Positions 1-10,766 are shown, numbered from the stretch's first letter. The stretch: DNA of 64,000 bases from Bradyrhizobium sp. 164 (GCF_023073715.1 NZ_JADPKA010000029.1:434001-498000); one strand, 5' to 3'. Program-made: numbers and translations. The notes: a model not told the origin generated them from the sequence alone.

Positions 1-74
1 AAAGTGAATTGGTTCCATACCCGAGCGGATTTGGGTGCCCGAAACCCGACCCCGATCCTGTTCGGCATCGGTGG

Positions 75-698
75 TCAAATTCCCAACGCTAGCAAGGCGT
101 TGCCGACATCACCGGGCGAGGTGACATGCACCGCCGTCAGTCCACGCGCTCGCGCCCCCTCGACGTTCTCGGCCAGGTCGTCGAAGAAGACGATTCGGCT
201 GGCTGGCACGCCGATCGCCGCCACGACATGATCGAACGCCTCCGCATCCGGTTTGCGCAGGCCGATGCTGGACGACAGATAGAGCTCGCGGAAATGCCCG
301 AGCACGCCGGCATATTCCTTCGAAAAATAGTCGACATGCGGCCGATTGGTGTTGGAGAAGGCATAGAGCGGCATCTGCTTCGCCGCGCGCGGCAAGAGCT
401 CGGCGATCTCAGGCATCTCGCCGGCGAAGATCGCGTTCCATCCCTCCAGAAACTGCGCGTCGGAAATGCCGATCCCGAGCGATGAACGCAGCGATTGGAA
501 ATAATCCTCGTCGCCGATCTTGCCGACCTCGTGCAGCCGGTAGGCCTCGTCACGCACATAGCGCGCGACGATGGCCTCGGGCTGGCAGCCGGCATGCCCC
601 GCCCAGCAGGCGATCGCCTTGGAGAAATCGATATCGAGCACCACGCGGCCGAGATCGAACAGGAGCGCATCGGCGCTGCCGGGGGAGAGTGAGGTCAT
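75..698 (-). CDS. HAD-superfamily phosphatase, YihX-like
   Basis: A 207-residue haloacid-dehalogenase-fold hydrolase. Motif I is FDLGRVV with the nucleophile Asp15, motif II is SNTNR at 115-119, the motif III Lys lies in GLRKP near 149, and motif IV is FFDD at 171-174. The motif I form DLG (Gly where many HAD phosphatases carry a second Asp), the following LDIDF and the SNTNR motif match E. coli YihX, a sugar-phosphate phosphatase (alpha-glucose-1-phosphate), rather than phosphoglycolate phosphatases. The substrate here is inferred only. It is probably cytoplasmic and lies 16 nt after the alpha-hydroxy-acid oxidase gene on the same strand, so the two are likely cotranscribed. Confidence 0.85.
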   Translation of the reverse strand: MTSLSPGSADALLFDLGRVVLDIDFSKAIACWAGHAGCQPEAIVARYVRDEAYRLHEVGKIGDEDYFQSLRSSLGIGISDAQFLEGWNAIFAGEMPEIAELLPRAAKQMPLYAFSNTNRPHVDYFSKEYAGVLGHFRELYLSSSIGLRKPDAEAFDHVVAAIGVPASRIVFFDDLAENVEGARARGLTAVHVTSPGDVGNALLALGI

Positions 699-714
699 CG
701 TGTTCTTTCACATT

Positions 715-1848
715 TCAGTATCGGTAGGGCTCGTGGTCGAACAGCGGGAACGCGCTGAACACGCTCGGCGCATTCGTTGCGGTCGCCTGATGCAGGCAGG
801 ATTTGTCGATTTCGGCGAACGAGGTGGCACCCAAGAGGCCGAGGCAGCGCAGCACTTCGTCCTCCAGCAATTCCAGCATTCGCATCACGCCGGCTTCGCC
901 GGCCGCCGCCAGCGCCCAGCATTGCAGCCGGCCGATGCCGACGATGTCGGCGCCGGCCGCGATCGCCTTGACGATGTCGGTGCCGCGGCAGAAGCCGCCA
1001 TCGACCATGATCTTGGCGCGGCCCTTCACCGCCTCGACGATTTCAGGCAGCACATGCATGGCGCCGCGGCCGTGATCGAGCTGACGGCCGCCATGGTTGG
1101 AGACGTAGATCCACTCGACACCGTGATCGATCGCGATCTGAGCGTCCTCGGCGGTGGCGATTCCCTTCAGGATCAGTGGGATCCTGAACTTGTCCTTGAT
1201 CATCTTCACCGTCCGCCATTCCAGACCCTTCTGGAAATCGCCGCCGGTCGCGCGCAGGCGGCTTTCGCGAACGTAGCGCTTGGCGATGTCACGTTCGCGA
1301 CGGCTGTAATGGGCGGTGTCGACAGTCAGGCAGAACGCGGCATAGCCGTTCTTCTCGCTCCGGCTGACGACATCGGCGACGAAGGCATCGTCGCCGCGGA
1401 CATAGAGCTGATAGAGCCGCAGCGCGTCGGGCGCGGCCTCGGCGGTCTTCTCGAGCCCCGGCTCGGACACCGAGCTCAACATGTGCGCCGCACCGAAGGT
1501 GCCGGCGGCGCGCGCGACGCTTGCCGCGCCATCGGGATCGAAGATCTCCAGGGCACCGACGGGGGCGAGCACCACCGGCAGCCGCATCCTGCGGCCGAGC
1601 TGCTCGACGGAGCCGTCGACCTTGCGAACGTCGCGCAGCACGCGCGGGCGGAAGGCGATCTCGTCCAGCGCCATGCGGTTGCGGCGCATCGTGGTCTCGG
1701 TCTCGGCAGCGCCGACGATGTAGTCCCAGGCATTCTGGTTGAGATTGGCGCGCGCCTTCCGGATGAACTCGTGTAGATTCTGGAACGGCTCGTTGCTGGC
1801 GCCGAGTTCGACGTTCCTGTCCGGCCGGATGCGGGGCGCGTCATTCAT
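715..1848 (-). CDS. FMN-dependent alpha-hydroxy-acid oxidase/dehydrogenase
   Basis: A 377-residue member of the glycolate oxidase / L-lactate dehydrogenase TIM-barrel family, which oxidises 2-hydroxy acids to 2-oxo acids using FMN. The FMN/substrate Lys is in ILKGI near 228, the catalytic His252 and substrate-binding Arg255 are in SNHGGRQLD, and the FMN-phosphate loop is in DGGFCRGTDIVKA and GADIVGIGR. The reading frame stays open 36 nt upstream, but the internal ATG (MNDAPRI) fits the family N terminus better and is preceded by a purine-rich stretch (gaggacacc). The substrate (lactate, glycolate, mandelate or other) cannot be told from sequence alone. It is the first gene of a pair with the HAD phosphatase. 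Confidence 0.88.
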   Translation of the reverse strand: MNDAPRIRPDRNVELGASNEPFQNLHEFIRKARANLNQNAWDYIVGAAETETTMRRNRMALDEIAFRPRVLRDVRKVDGSVEQLGRRMRLPVVLAPVGALEIFDPDGAASVARAAGTFGAAHMLSSVSEPGLEKTAEAAPDALRLYQLYVRGDDAFVADVVSRSEKNGYAAFCLTVDTAHYSRRERDIAKRYVRESRLRATGGDFQKGLEWRTVKMIKDKFRIPLILKGIATAEDAQIAIDHGVEWIYVSNHGGRQLDHGRGAMHVLPEIVEAVKGRAKIMVDGGFCRGTDIVKAIAAGADIVGIGRLQCWALAAAGEAGVMRMLELLEDEVLRCLGLLGATSFAEIDKSCLHQATATNAPSVFSAFPLFDHEPYRY

Positions 1849-2167
1849 TGGTGTCCTCCCGAGAATTTGAAGTCTTGTCGCCATCGCCTAGCGTGTCCGG
1901 CCCCCCAAAACCATCCTAAAATCGCATAGCTGCGAGGCGTGGGCGGCCGACCGATGCCGCGTTGCGCGAAGCGGTTTCGGAACGTTGCCAAAAGCTTAAG
2001 CCGAGGCGAAGGGATTTCGCCGGTGTACCGCCGCCGGCCTTCCAGGCGGCCTTGAAGAAACCAGAATGGTGTTGTGAGAGGTGACCTGGATCGCCATTTG
2101 CATGGCGGCTTCCAAGCCCGAGAGATAAGCCCTCAACAGAACCGCTAAGCAAAAGGCCAGCCTATCC
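1849..2167. other. Intergenic region between divergent oxidase and ctpA
   Basis: About 320 bp without a convincing gene; the short frames here have no family features. It must hold the promoters of two divergent units. A small hairpin (GGCGAA / TTCGCC, about 2003-2019) is the only structure noticed. No operator was recognised. Confidence 0.5.
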
Positions 2168-3505
2168 ATGCGGAAAACCCTGCTGTTCCCCCTGGGCGCG
2201 CTCACGGGAGTGTGTCTGACCCTTCTGGTAGCCAGTCCCCACGGCAGCGTGTGGGCGGCACGGGCGGCGGCGAGCGCGGACGATGCCTATTCCCAGCTCA
2301 ATCTGTTCGGCGCAGTGTTCGAGCGGGTCAAGGCGAACTATGTCGAGAAGCCCGACAGTGCCAAGCTGATCGAAGGCGCGATCACGGGCATGGTGACCTC
2401 GCTCGATCCGCACTCGCGCTACATGAATGCCAAGGCCTGGACCGAGATGCAGGAGACCACCTCCGGCGAGTTTGGCGGGCTCGGCATCGAGGTCACGATG
2501 GAGGATGGGCTCGTCAAGGTCGTCTCGCCGATCGACGACACGCCGGCCTCGAAGGCCGGCATCATGTCCGGCGACCTCATCAGCAAGATCGACGGCGAGG
2601 CCGTGCAGGGCATGACGCTCGAGCAGGCCGTCAACAAGATGAAGGGGCCGGTCGCCACCAAGACCAAGCTCACCATCGTGCGCAAGGGTGCCGACGCGCC
2701 GCTCGATGTCGCGATCACCCGCGAGATCATCCATGTGCGCCCGGTGCGCTTCCACGTCGAGAATGGCGACATCGGCTATATCCGCATCACCTCGTTCAAC
2801 GAGCAGACCACCGACGGCCTGAAGAAGGCGATCGCGTCGGTCTCCAAGGAGGTCCCCCCGGAGAAGCTCGCAGGCTATGTGGTGGACCTGCGCAACAATC
2901 CCGGCGGCCTGCTCGACCAGGCCGTCTCGGTGTCGAGCGCATTCCTCCAGCGTGGCGAGGTCGTCTCGACCCGCGGGCGCAATCCGGAAGAAACCCAGCG
3001 CTTCACCGCGCATGGCGGCGATCTCACCAAGGGCAAGCCGCTGGTGGTTCTGGTCAATGGCGGCTCGGCGTCGGCTTCCGAGATCGTGGCCGGCGCGCTG
3101 CACGATCACAAGCGCGCGACGATCATTGGCACGCGCTCGTTCGGTAAGGGCTCGGTGCAAACGATCATTCCGCTCGGCGCCGGCAATGGTGCGCTGGCGC
3201 TGACCACGGCGCGCTACTACACGCCGTCGGGCCGCTCGATCCAGGCCCAGGGCGTCGCGCCCGACATCGAGATCCTCCAGGACGTGCCGCCCGAGCTGAA
3301 GGGCCGGATGGATACGATGGCGGAGTCCCAGATGCGCGGGCACTTGTCGGCCGCCGATGGCACCGAGCAGACCGGTTCCCAATCCTACGTCCCGCCGGAG
3401 GAGAAGGACGACAAGGCGCTGCATGCGGCCTATGACTTCCTTCACGGCGTCACCGCGAATGCCGTCGCCGCCAAGCGCGCGACGAAGGCTGCGGTGCCGA
3501 ACTAG
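2168..3505 (+). CDS. ctpA: S41-family C-terminal processing peptidase (CtpA-like)
   Basis: A 445-residue periplasmic serine protease of the tail-specific family. It has an N-terminal signal/anchor (hydrophobic residues about 5-22), a PDZ domain at about 100-170 with the GGLGIEV entry strand, and an S41 catalytic domain at about 195-370. The Ser/Lys dyad is visible as GGSASASEI (nucleophile Ser302 by alignment to E. coli Prc) and SFGKGSVQT (Lys327). Family members degrade or mature periplasmic proteins and control murein hydrolases. In many alphaproteobacteria ctpA follows an envC-like gene; here it stands alone, so it may be a second copy. The C-terminal tail of about 70 residues is low in recognisable features. 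Confidence 0.92.
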   Translation: MRKTLLFPLGALTGVCLTLLVASPHGSVWAARAAASADDAYSQLNLFGAVFERVKANYVEKPDSAKLIEGAITGMVTSLDPHSRYMNAKAWTEMQETTSGEFGGLGIEVTMEDGLVKVVSPIDDTPASKAGIMSGDLISKIDGEAVQGMTLEQAVNKMKGPVATKTKLTIVRKGADAPLDVAITREIIHVRPVRFHVENGDIGYIRITSFNEQTTDGLKKAIASVSKEVPPEKLAGYVVDLRNNPGGLLDQAVSVSSAFLQRGEVVSTRGRNPEETQRFTAHGGDLTKGKPLVVLVNGGSASASEIVAGALHDHKRATIIGTRSFGKGSVQTIIPLGAGNGALALTTARYYTPSGRSIQAQGVAPDIEILQDVPPELKGRMDTMAESQMRGHLSAADGTEQTGSQSYVPPEEKDDKALHAAYDFLHGVTANAVAAKRATKAAVPN

Positions 3506-3585
3506 ACTTGACGGCCTCAGACATGGATCGCCTGGGAGCGGATGACCGCTTCTGGGCGATTTCGTTTGCGGCGCAGTCTGCGAGC

Positions 3586-6306
3586 CTAACCGGCCTCGCG
3601 GCGTCGGCTCTCGCTGCCTTCGCGTCGGGCGAGACGGCTGCGATGCAGCGCGAACAGCTCCAGCATCTTGTCGGCCGGTTTCGCGGCGCTGAAAAGATAG
3701 CCCTGCATCTCCGAACAACCGAGCGCCCGGAGCAGGCGCTGCTGCTCTTCGGTTTCGACGCCCTCGGCCGTGGTGGTCATGCGGCGGGCGGCAGCTAAGT
3801 TGACAACGGCCTGGACGATGCTGGCGGAGCCGTCGGGGCCGGCGATGTCTTCGACGAAGCAGCGGTCGATCTTGATCTTGTCGAAGGGGAAGCGGTGCAG
3901 ATAGCTCAGCGACGAGTAGCCGGTGCCGAAATCGTCCAGCGCGATGCGCACCCCGATGGCGCGAAGCTGGTGCAGGATCGCCAGCGCTGCTTCGTCGTCG
4001 CGGATCAGCACGGCCTCGGTGATCTCGAGCTCGAGCCGGCTCGCCGGGAGGTCCGAGGCGGCCAGCGCCGCCATGATCTTGAGCGCCAGCGTGCCGCTCT
4101 TGAATTGCACTGGCGAGACGTTGACGGCGAGGCGGATGTCGTCGGGCCAGATGGCTGCGTCCCGGCAGGCGGTCGCCAGCACCCATTCGCCGATCTCGTT
4201 GATCAGGCCGGTGTCTTCGGCGATCGGGATGAACTCGGCTGGCGAGACCATGCCGCGCTCGGGATGGCGCCAGCGCACCAGCGCCTCGCAGCCGGTGATG
4301 TGGTCGTCGTTCAGGCCGAGGCAGGGCTGGTAATAGACCTCGAGGCCGCCATGGGCGATGGCGTGACGCAGGTCGATCTCGAGCTGCCGCCGATCGCGAA
4401 CCTTAGCGTCCATGTCCGGCTCGAAGAAGCGATAAGTGCGGCGTCCGGCGGCTTTGGCGGCATACATCGCCATGTCCGCGTTCTTCAGGATCTGATCGAG
4501 CACCTCGCCGTGTTCCGGCGCCAGCGCAATGCCGATGCTGGCGTCCGCGGTGAGATGATGGCCCATGCAGTCGAAAGGGGTGCGGATGGCCCGGAAGACC
4601 CGTGCGACGAGATCGTTGACCTGGTCCGGCGAGGTCACCGCGCTCTGCACGATGGCAAATTCGTCGCCGCCGAGCCGGGCCACGAAATCCGCCGGGCCGG
4701 CACAGCGGCGCAGGCTCTGCGCGATCGACTTGAGCAGTTCGTCGCCGACGAGATGGCCAAGCGCGTCGTTAACGCCCTTGAACTCGTCGATGTCGATATA
4801 GTGCACCGCGATCTGTTCGCCGTCGGCGATGGCGGCCAGCTGTTGCCGCAGATGCTCGTGGAACATGGCGCGATTGGGCAGATCGGTCAGCGCGTCGTAA
4901 TGGGCGAGGTGCGTGATGCGCGCCTCGATCCGCCGGCGCTCGGTGATATCCTCATGCGTCGCCACCCAACCGCCGTCCGCAAGCGGCTCGTTGACGATCT
5001 GGATCGAGCGGCCGTCGGAGGTGTCGACGACCATGGCGTTGCGCACATGGACGCCGCTCAGCACGCGCGCAACGTAGTCGTCGACATCGCCGGTGAACGA
5101 GCCCGTCGCTTTCCGATGGGCGATGATGTCGTGGAAGCTGCAACCGGGCTTCACGATCGCGGCCGATAGCCCGTACATGTCGATGTAGCGTTGGTTGCAG
5201 ATCACGAGCCGCCGCTCGGAATCGAACAGCAGAAGGCCCTGGGTCATGTTGTTGACGGCGCGGTCGAGACGCTGCATTTCCAGCATCAGCCGTTCCCGCG
5301 AGAGGCGGTGCTGCTCCAATAGCTTGCGCACGATCGCGATCAGCACGCCCGCGATGGCGAGCGCAGAAGACGCGGCGACCGAGATCAGGATGCCAATCTG
5401 CTCGCGCCAGTCCGTCAGGGCCGCCGCGCGCGTCAGGGTGGCCATGATCAGGATCGGGAAGTGGGGCAGGGCGCGCGAGGAGATCAGCCGGTCTTCTCCG
5501 TCGACGGGGCTCACGAAGCGGCCGGCGAAGTGATCGAGCCCGAAAACCCTCTGTTGCGAGAACGGGCCGGTCTTGAAATTCCGGCCCATCAATTCGCTGG
5601 AAAGCGGATAGCGGGCGAGCAGCGTGCCGTCTCGATGCAGCATCGAGATCGTCGCGCCTTCGCCGAGCACGACGGAAGCGAAGAATTTCTCGAAATTAGC
5701 GGGCTCGATACCGCGCCCGACGACGCCCAGGAACTCGCCGTTCGGTCCCAGGATCTTGCGCACGATCAGGATGGTCCAGGCACCCGAGATGCGACTGTGC
5801 AGCGGCTCGATCAGCACGTCAGGCGAATGCGGATCGTATTTGAAGGTGCGGAAATAGGCGCGATCGGCAACGTTCACTTTCGGGGCCGGCCATGCCGTCG
5901 ACGAATTGACCAGATTGCCTTCGGCGTCGATGACGTTGACCCCACCCATGTAGGGCAACGCCTCGATCTTCGAGCGCAGCATCCGGTGGACGTCCTGCCC
6001 CGAGAGGCGCCTGCGATAATCCTCCGCGTCACGGATGCCGGTCGCGCGGACGTGGTCGACGAAATCCCGTTGGATGACCGCAAAATCCTGCAATTGCTGG
6101 TCGAAATGATGGGCGAGCATCAGCACGGTGTTTTCCAGCTCGCGGCCGGAGTTGCGCAGCGCACGTTCGCGGAAATTCTGCGCCATCAGCGTCGCGCCGA
6201 CGGCGATCGCCGCGATCAGCAGCGTGCCGCCCACCACCAGCCAGCGGATCGGTCCGCTGCGCACGAAGGCCTGGTCAAAGAGGCGACTGCCGAATCTCGT
6301 CATCAT
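3586..6306 (-). CDS. Membrane Cache-PAS-GGDEF-EAL protein (cyclic-di-GMP turnover)
   Basis: A 906-residue signalling protein. Domains in order: a transmembrane helix (22-43), an extracytoplasmic double-Cache-like sensor (about 45-295), a second helix (303-327), a PAS-like domain (345-455), a GGDEF domain with intact GGDEF at 546-550, and an EAL domain with EALVR at 674-678 plus DDFGTGYSS downstream. Both catalytic signatures look intact, so it could make or break cyclic-di-GMP; the dominant activity cannot be predicted. The periplasmic Cache part suggests regulation by a small external ligand. It is transcribed alone, convergent with ctpA. Confidence 0.92.
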   Translation of the reverse strand: MMTRFGSRLFDQAFVRSGPIRWLVVGGTLLIAAIAVGATLMAQNFRERALRNSGRELENTVLMLAHHFDQQLQDFAVIQRDFVDHVRATGIRDAEDYRRRLSGQDVHRMLRSKIEALPYMGGVNVIDAEGNLVNSSTAWPAPKVNVADRAYFRTFKYDPHSPDVLIEPLHSRISGAWTILIVRKILGPNGEFLGVVGRGIEPANFEKFFASVVLGEGATISMLHRDGTLLARYPLSSELMGRNFKTGPFSQQRVFGLDHFAGRFVSPVDGEDRLISSRALPHFPILIMATLTRAAALTDWREQIGILISVAASSALAIAGVLIAIVRKLLEQHRLSRERLMLEMQRLDRAVNNMTQGLLLFDSERRLVICNQRYIDMYGLSAAIVKPGCSFHDIIAHRKATGSFTGDVDDYVARVLSGVHVRNAMVVDTSDGRSIQIVNEPLADGGWVATHEDITERRRIEARITHLAHYDALTDLPNRAMFHEHLRQQLAAIADGEQIAVHYIDIDEFKGVNDALGHLVGDELLKSIAQSLRRCAGPADFVARLGGDEFAIVQSAVTSPDQVNDLVARVFRAIRTPFDCMGHHLTADASIGIALAPEHGEVLDQILKNADMAMYAAKAAGRRTYRFFEPDMDAKVRDRRQLEIDLRHAIAHGGLEVYYQPCLGLNDDHITGCEALVRWRHPERGMVSPAEFIPIAEDTGLINEIGEWVLATACRDAAIWPDDIRLAVNVSPVQFKSGTLALKIMAALAASDLPASRLELEITEAVLIRDDEAALAILHQLRAIGVRIALDDFGTGYSSLSYLHRFPFDKIKIDRCFVEDIAGPDGSASIVQAVVNLAAARRMTTTAEGVETEEQQRLLRALGCSEMQGYLFSAAKPADKMLELFALHRSRLARREGSESRRREAG

Positions 6307-6481
6307 GCTGGATCATTGCCGTGCACACGCCAGGATGAATTCCTGACCTCGAAAACACCCGTTGGTTTACGGGAACGGTATGGAGGCGAAGTTAGGAAGC
6401 GCGGTTAACGCGATGTGAACGGCCGGGTGCAAAGGCAACCGATGTGCGCGGCGCAGAAGGTGGATCGCTGACGTCCGCGTG

Positions 6482-7000
6482 TCAGGCGCGGTGATGGCCG
6501 GACTTGCCGCCGAGCTTCTCGACGAGATGGATGCCCTCGATGCGTACGCCGCGCTCCACCGCCTTGATCATGTCGTAGATCGTGAGGCAGGCGACCGAGA
6601 CGGCGGTGAGCGCCTCCATCTCGACGCCGGTGGGACCCGTAACCTTCACGCTGGCGCGGACAAGGCAACCCGGCAGTTTCGCATCGGGCCCGATGTCGAC
6701 CGTGACCTTCGACAGCGCGAGCGGATGGCAGAGCGGGATCAGCTCGGAGGTGCGCTTGGCGGCCATGATTCCGGCAATGCGCGCAGTCCCGAGCACGTCG
6801 CCCTTCTTGGCGTTGCCGGACACGATCAGCTCGAGCGTCGCCTTGGTCATGATGACGCGGCCTTCCGCCACCGCAAGCCGCTCGGTCGCGGGCTTGTCCG
6901 AGACGTCCACCATCCGCGCTTCACCGGACGCGCCGATATGGGTGAGGGCAGCGCCGGCCTTCGACTTGGCTGGGATTGTCTTGGATGGCTTGCGCGCCAT
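6482..7000 (-). CDS. moaC: Cyclic pyranopterin monophosphate synthase
   Basis: A 172-residue molybdenum-cofactor biosynthesis enzyme that, with MoaA, turns GTP into cyclic pyranopterin monophosphate. Family motifs are clear: [24 protein letters not shown] and TIYDMIKA, including the conserved His and the Lys/Asp pair of the active site. The start lies 1 nt after the trpC stop, so it is the last gene of the ppiD-trpD-trpC-moaC run. The N-terminal 15 residues are Lys/Ala-rich and not conserved in the family as known. Confidence 0.95.
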   Translation of the reverse strand: MARKPSKTIPAKSKAGAALTHIGASGEARMVDVSDKPATERLAVAEGRVIMTKATLELIVSGNAKKGDVLGTARIAGIMAAKRTSELIPLCHPLALSKVTVDIGPDAKLPGCLVRASVKVTGPTGVEMEALTAVSVACLTIYDMIKAVERGVRIEGIHLVEKLGGKSGHHRA

Positions 7001-7001
7001 G

Positions 7002-7823
7002 TCAGCGCGTACCCGTCGCGCGCGGCGCCGTCTCGCGCGCCAGCAGCGTGCGCGTGGCGGCGGTGACGTCGGCCTGCCGCATCAGGCTCTCGCCGACGAG
7101 GAAGGTCGACATGCCGACGCGCTCGAGCCGCGCAAGATCCGCGGCTGTGAAGATGCCGCTCTCGCCGACCATCAGCCGGTCCCCGGGGATCAGAGGCGCC
7201 AGAGCCTCGCTGGTCGCAAGCGTGGTTTCGAAGGTGCGCAAATTGCGGTTGTTAACGCCGATCATCGGCGAACGAAGTTTCAGCGCGCGGTCGAGCTCGG
7301 CGCGGTCGTGGATCTCGATCAGCACATCCATGCGGTAGGCGAAGGCGGCATCTTCGAGGTCTCTGGCAGTCGCATCATCGAGCGCGGCCATGATGATCAG
7401 GATGCAGTCGGCGCCATGCGCGCGAGCCTCCGCCACCTGATAGGTGTCGAACATGAAGTCCTTGCGCAGCACCGGCAGCGAGGTTGCCGCGCGCGCCGCC
7501 ACCATGAAGTCGAGATGGCCCTGGAACGAGGGCGTGTCGGTCAGCACTGAGAGGCAGGCGGCGCCGCCGGCCTCATAGGCCTTGGCAAGCTGGGGCGGAT
7601 CGAAATCGGCGCGGATCAGTCCCTTGGACGGCGAGGCCTTCTTAATCTCGGCGATCAGCGCGTAGTCGCCATTGGCGTGCTTCGCCTTGATCGCGCGCAC
7701 GAAGCCGCGCGGGGCGGCTTGCGCCTTGGCCTTTGCCTCGACAATCGAGAGCGGCTGCGCGCGCTTGGCCGCGGCAATCTCCTCGCGCTTGTACGCTTCA
7801 ATCTTGGTCAGGATATCCGACAT
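7002..7823 (-). CDS. trpC: Indole-3-glycerol-phosphate synthase
   Basis: A 273-residue (beta-alpha)8 enzyme of tryptophan synthesis, closing CdRP to indole-3-glycerol phosphate. Motifs include [10 protein letters not shown] near residue 60, [27 protein letters not shown] and VGESGI. The length is normal for the monofunctional form (no fused TrpF). It starts 7 nt after trpD and is followed after 1 nt by moaC, which indicates cotranscription. Confidence 0.96.
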   Translation of the reverse strand: MSDILTKIEAYKREEIAAAKRAQPLSIVEAKAKAQAAPRGFVRAIKAKHANGDYALIAEIKKASPSKGLIRADFDPPQLAKAYEAGGAACLSVLTDTPSFQGHLDFMVAARAATSLPVLRKDFMFDTYQVAEARAHGADCILIIMAALDDATARDLEDAAFAYRMDVLIEIHDRAELDRALKLRSPMIGVNNRNLRTFETTLATSEALAPLIPGDRLMVGESGIFTAADLARLERVGMSTFLVGESLMRQADVTAATRTLLARETAPRATGTR

Positions 7824-7830
7824 GTCAGGC

Positions 7831-8844
7831 TCAGCCGTTCGAAACCGCGATCAGATGTTTTAGCCGCGCGCTCGCGGCGCCGCTGTCGAGCGATTTTGCG
7901 CCGATCGCAACCCCTTCCTTGAGGTCCTTGGCGCGTCCGGCCACGACGAGCGCGGCGGCGGCGTTGATCAGCGCGACGTCGCGGTAGGGGCTCGGCCTGC
8001 CGTCGAGCACGCTTTTCAGCGCGATCGCGTTGGCATCGGCGTCGCCGCCTTTGAGTGCGCCCGTCTCGCAGCGCGATAGGCCGGCCTCCTCGGGCGTCAC
8101 CTCGAAATTCCGGATCTCGCCATTGTGGAGCGCGGAGACGAAAGTCGGGCCGGTGAGGGTGATCTCGTCGAGGCCGTCGGAGCCGTGCACCACCCAGGCT
8201 GACTCCGAGCCGAGGTTCTTGAGCACCTGCGCCAGCGGCTGCACCCATTGCCGCGAAAAGACGCCGACCATCTGCCGCTTCACGCCAGCCGGATTGGAGA
8301 GCGGACCGAGCAGATTGAAGATCGTGCGCGTCGCGAGCTCGACCCGGGTCGGGCCGACGTTCTTCATCGCGGGATGGTGCGCGGGGGCGAACATGAAACC
8401 GATGCCGCATTCGCGCACGCAGTGTCCGACCTGCTCGGGCCTGAGGTCGATCTTCACGCCGAGCGAGGCCAGCACGTCGGCGGCGCCCGAGCGCGACGAC
8501 AGCGCGCGGTTGCCATGCTTGGCCACCGGCACGCCGGCGCCGGAGACGATGAAGGAGGCGCATGTCGAGACATTGACGGAGCCGGAGCCGTCGCCGCCGG
8601 TGCCGACGATGTCGACCGCATCAAGCGGCGCCGTCACGGTCAGCATCTTGGAGCGCATCGCCGTCACAGCGCCGGTGATCTCGTCCACGGTCTCGCCGCG
8701 CACCCTGAGCGCCATCAACAGGCCGCCCATCTGCGAGGGCGTGGCCTCGCCGGACATCATGGCATCGAAGGCGGAGGCGGCTTCGTCACGCGACAGGCTG
8801 GCGCCGGTCGCCACTTTTCCAATGATCGATTTCAGGTCGTCCAT
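7831..8844 (-). CDS. trpD: Anthranilate phosphoribosyltransferase
   Basis: A 337-residue enzyme joining anthranilate and PRPP. The PRPP-binding signature [14 protein letters not shown] (near 80-93) and the [17 protein letters not shown] segment are present, and the length matches the family. There is no trpG beside it, which fits the TrpEG fusion known in rhizobia (fusion gene not in this window). It lies 14 nt after the ppiD-like gene in the same transcription unit. Confidence 0.96.
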   Translation of the reverse strand: MDDLKSIIGKVATGASLSRDEAASAFDAMMSGEATPSQMGGLLMALRVRGETVDEITGAVTAMRSKMLTVTAPLDAVDIVGTGGDGSGSVNVSTCASFIVSGAGVPVAKHGNRALSSRSGAADVLASLGVKIDLRPEQVGHCVRECGIGFMFAPAHHPAMKNVGPTRVELATRTIFNLLGPLSNPAGVKRQMVGVFSRQWVQPLAQVLKNLGSESAWVVHGSDGLDEITLTGPTFVSALHNGEIRNFEVTPEEAGLSRCETGALKGGDADANAIALKSVLDGRPSPYRDVALINAAAALVVAGRAKDLKEGVAIGAKSLDSGAASARLKHLIAVSNG

Positions 8845-8858
8845 CGCGTGCTTTCAAC

Positions 8859-10766
8859 TCACTGGTTCGCGCCGGTCACCTGCGCGAAGGCGGCCTGATT
8901 AATGGTGGTCCCGATGTCGGTTTCAAGCTTGTTGACGTAGGAAGCGACCTGCTCCTCGGTCTGCGCACGGTCGAGGCTGTCCTTCAGCTTCTTCACCGCC
9001 TCGGAGGCTGCGTCGACCGCGGGTTCGACGATGTCGGTGACGCGGAAGATGATCACTTCGCTGCCGCCGCTCACGGGCGTCTGCCCGACGCCGTCCTTGG
9101 CGGTACGGAAGGCCGCCGACACCACAGTTGCGGGCACGCCGGCAGGCGAATCGTCGCGCTTGAAGCCGGTTGCGGTCTCGACTTTGGCGCCGATCGCAGC
9201 GGCCTCATCGGCGAGCTTGCCGCCGGATTCGAGCTTCTGCACCATCTCGGTCGCCTTGGCCTTCAGCTTGGCCGCGACCTGGTCCTGGCGCCAGCGCGCC
9301 TCGACCTGGTCGCGGACCTCGTCGAGATTGCGGTCGCGCGAGGGCGTGATGGCGAGGACGTCGTACCAGACATAGCCGCCTTTGAACGAGATCGGGTCGT
9401 TGTCGACGCCGACGTCGGTGTTAAAGGCCTGCGACACCACGTCGAGACCCTGCGGAATGTTGGCGACCGGCTGGCCGTTCGGGGCGCGGCCGGAACGGTC
9501 GACGGCGTCGATGGTCACGGCCGTGAGCCCGAGCTTCTGTGCCGCGTCGATCACGCTGGAGCCGCCCCCACGCTCGTCCTCCATCTTGTCGCGGAGATCC
9601 GCGACCTTGACGCGCGCGCGCTCGGTCGCGATCTCGCGCTTGATATCGCTGGCAACGCTCGCGTAGTCCGCCTCCTTGCCCGGTTCGATTTTCTCGACCT
9701 TGACGATCGCGACGCCAAGCCCCCCCTGGATCGGCTGGCTGATCTCGCTGGCAGGAAGCGCGAAGGCGGCTTCGCCAACGGCGGGATCGAGCGAAGACTT
9801 GGTCACGAGCCCGAGGTCGACGTCGGAGGCGCTCAGCCCGCGCTCCTTGCCGAGGTCCTCGAACGACGTCCCGCCGACGAGGCGCTCGCGTGCGGTCTGC
9901 GCGTCGGCCATGTTCGCAAACACGATCTGCTGGATCTGGCGCTTCTCCGGCGTGCCGAGCCGGTCCTTGCGCTGGTCGAACACTTTCCTGGCGTCCTCGT
10001 CCGAGACCTCGGTCCACTTGCCGATCTCCTCCGGCGAGACCACGACGAAGGCGACCTTGCGATATTCGGGCGCGCGGAACTGGACCTTGTGATCCTCGAA
10101 ATAGGCGGGGAGCGTCTCGGGCGAGGGCGCATCGATGGTGCCTGCCTGCGCGGCGTCGAGCCTGACGAACTCGATGGCGCGCTGCTCGTTCTGGAAGCGC
10201 GTCAGTACGTCGAGCATCGTTTTCGGCGGCTCGAGGCCGGCGCCGATCGTGCCGGTGATCTGCCGGCGCAGCGACACCTTGCGCTGCTCGGCGACGTAGC
10301 GCTGCTCGGTGTAGCCGAAATTGCGGATCACGGCCTGGAAGCGGTTCGCATCGAAGTTGCCGCCGACGCCCTTGAAGTTCGGGTCGTTCATGATGACCTG
10401 GCGGATCTGCTCGTCGGACTGGCCGAGCCCGAGCCGACGCGCCTCCTCGTCCAGGGCGGCCTCCGCAATGGTCTGCTGCAGCACCTGACGATCGAGGCCG
10501 AAGGCGCGCGCCTGATCGGGCGTCAGCGGACGGCCGAACTGGCGGCTGATCTGTTGCAGGCGGTCCGTGTAGATCTGGCGGAACTCGTTGAGCGCAATCT
10601 CGGTGCTGCCGATCTTGGCCACCGTGGACTGCCCGAAGCCGCGGAAGATGTCGGCGATGCCCCAAATGCCGAAACTGACAATCAACACGCCCATCACCAC
10701 GGCCATAATGGTCTTGCCGAGCCAGTTTGATGAGGCCTTGCGCATTCCTCGAAGCATTTGGTCCAA
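8859..10766 (-). CDS. SurA/PpiD-type periplasmic peptidyl-prolyl isomerase
   Basis: A 635-residue membrane-anchored chaperone/isomerase. It has one N-terminal transmembrane helix (about 15-37, rich in [14 protein letters not shown]), a SurA_N-like helical domain containing [19 protein letters not shown], and a central parvulin-type PPIase segment (about 250-390). Architecture and length match PpiD / SurA N-terminal domain proteins that assist folding of exported proteins at the inner-membrane outer face. It heads the trpD-trpC-moaC run and diverges from tpiA. Confidence 0.88.
   Translation of the reverse strand: MDQMLRGMRKASSNWLGKTIMAVVMGVLIVSFGIWGIADIFRGFGQSTVAKIGSTEIALNEFRQIYTDRLQQISRQFGRPLTPDQARAFGLDRQVLQQTIAEAALDEEARRLGLGQSDEQIRQVIMNDPNFKGVGGNFDANRFQAVIRNFGYTEQRYVAEQRKVSLRRQITGTIGAGLEPPKTMLDVLTRFQNEQRAIEFVRLDAAQAGTIDAPSPETLPAYFEDHKVQFRAPEYRKVAFVVVSPEEIGKWTEVSDEDARKVFDQRKDRLGTPEKRQIQQIVFANMADAQTARERLVGGTSFEDLGKERGLSASDVDLGLVTKSSLDPAVGEAAFALPASEISQPIQGGLGVAIVKVEKIEPGKEADYASVASDIKREIATERARVKVADLRDKMEDERGGGSSVIDAAQKLGLTAVTIDAVDRSGRAPNGQPVANIPQGLDVVSQAFNTDVGVDNDPISFKGGYVWYDVLAITPSRDRNLDEVRDQVEARWRQDQVAAKLKAKATEMVQKLESGGKLADEAAAIGAKVETATGFKRDDSPAGVPATVVSAAFRTAKDGVGQTPVSGGSEVIIFRVTDIVEPAVDAASEAVKKLKDSLDRAQTEEQVASYVNKLETDIGTTINQAAFAQVTGANQ

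Noticed and set aside
571..1776. 401-residue plus-strand open frame opposite the alpha-hydroxy-acid oxidase
   Set aside because: It is the antisense of a gene with clear family motifs and has no features of its own; long shadows are expected in GC-rich DNA.
3536..3552. Small hairpin between ctpA and the EAL gene as terminator
   Set aside because: Only 5-6 pairs with a wobble and no T-run.
2162..4186. 674-residue minus-strand frame across ctpA and the EAL domain
   Set aside because: Shadow of two real genes; Arg/His/Gly-rich translation typical of antisense frames.
3895..5169. 424-residue plus-strand frame
   Set aside because: Antisense to the GGDEF-EAL gene.
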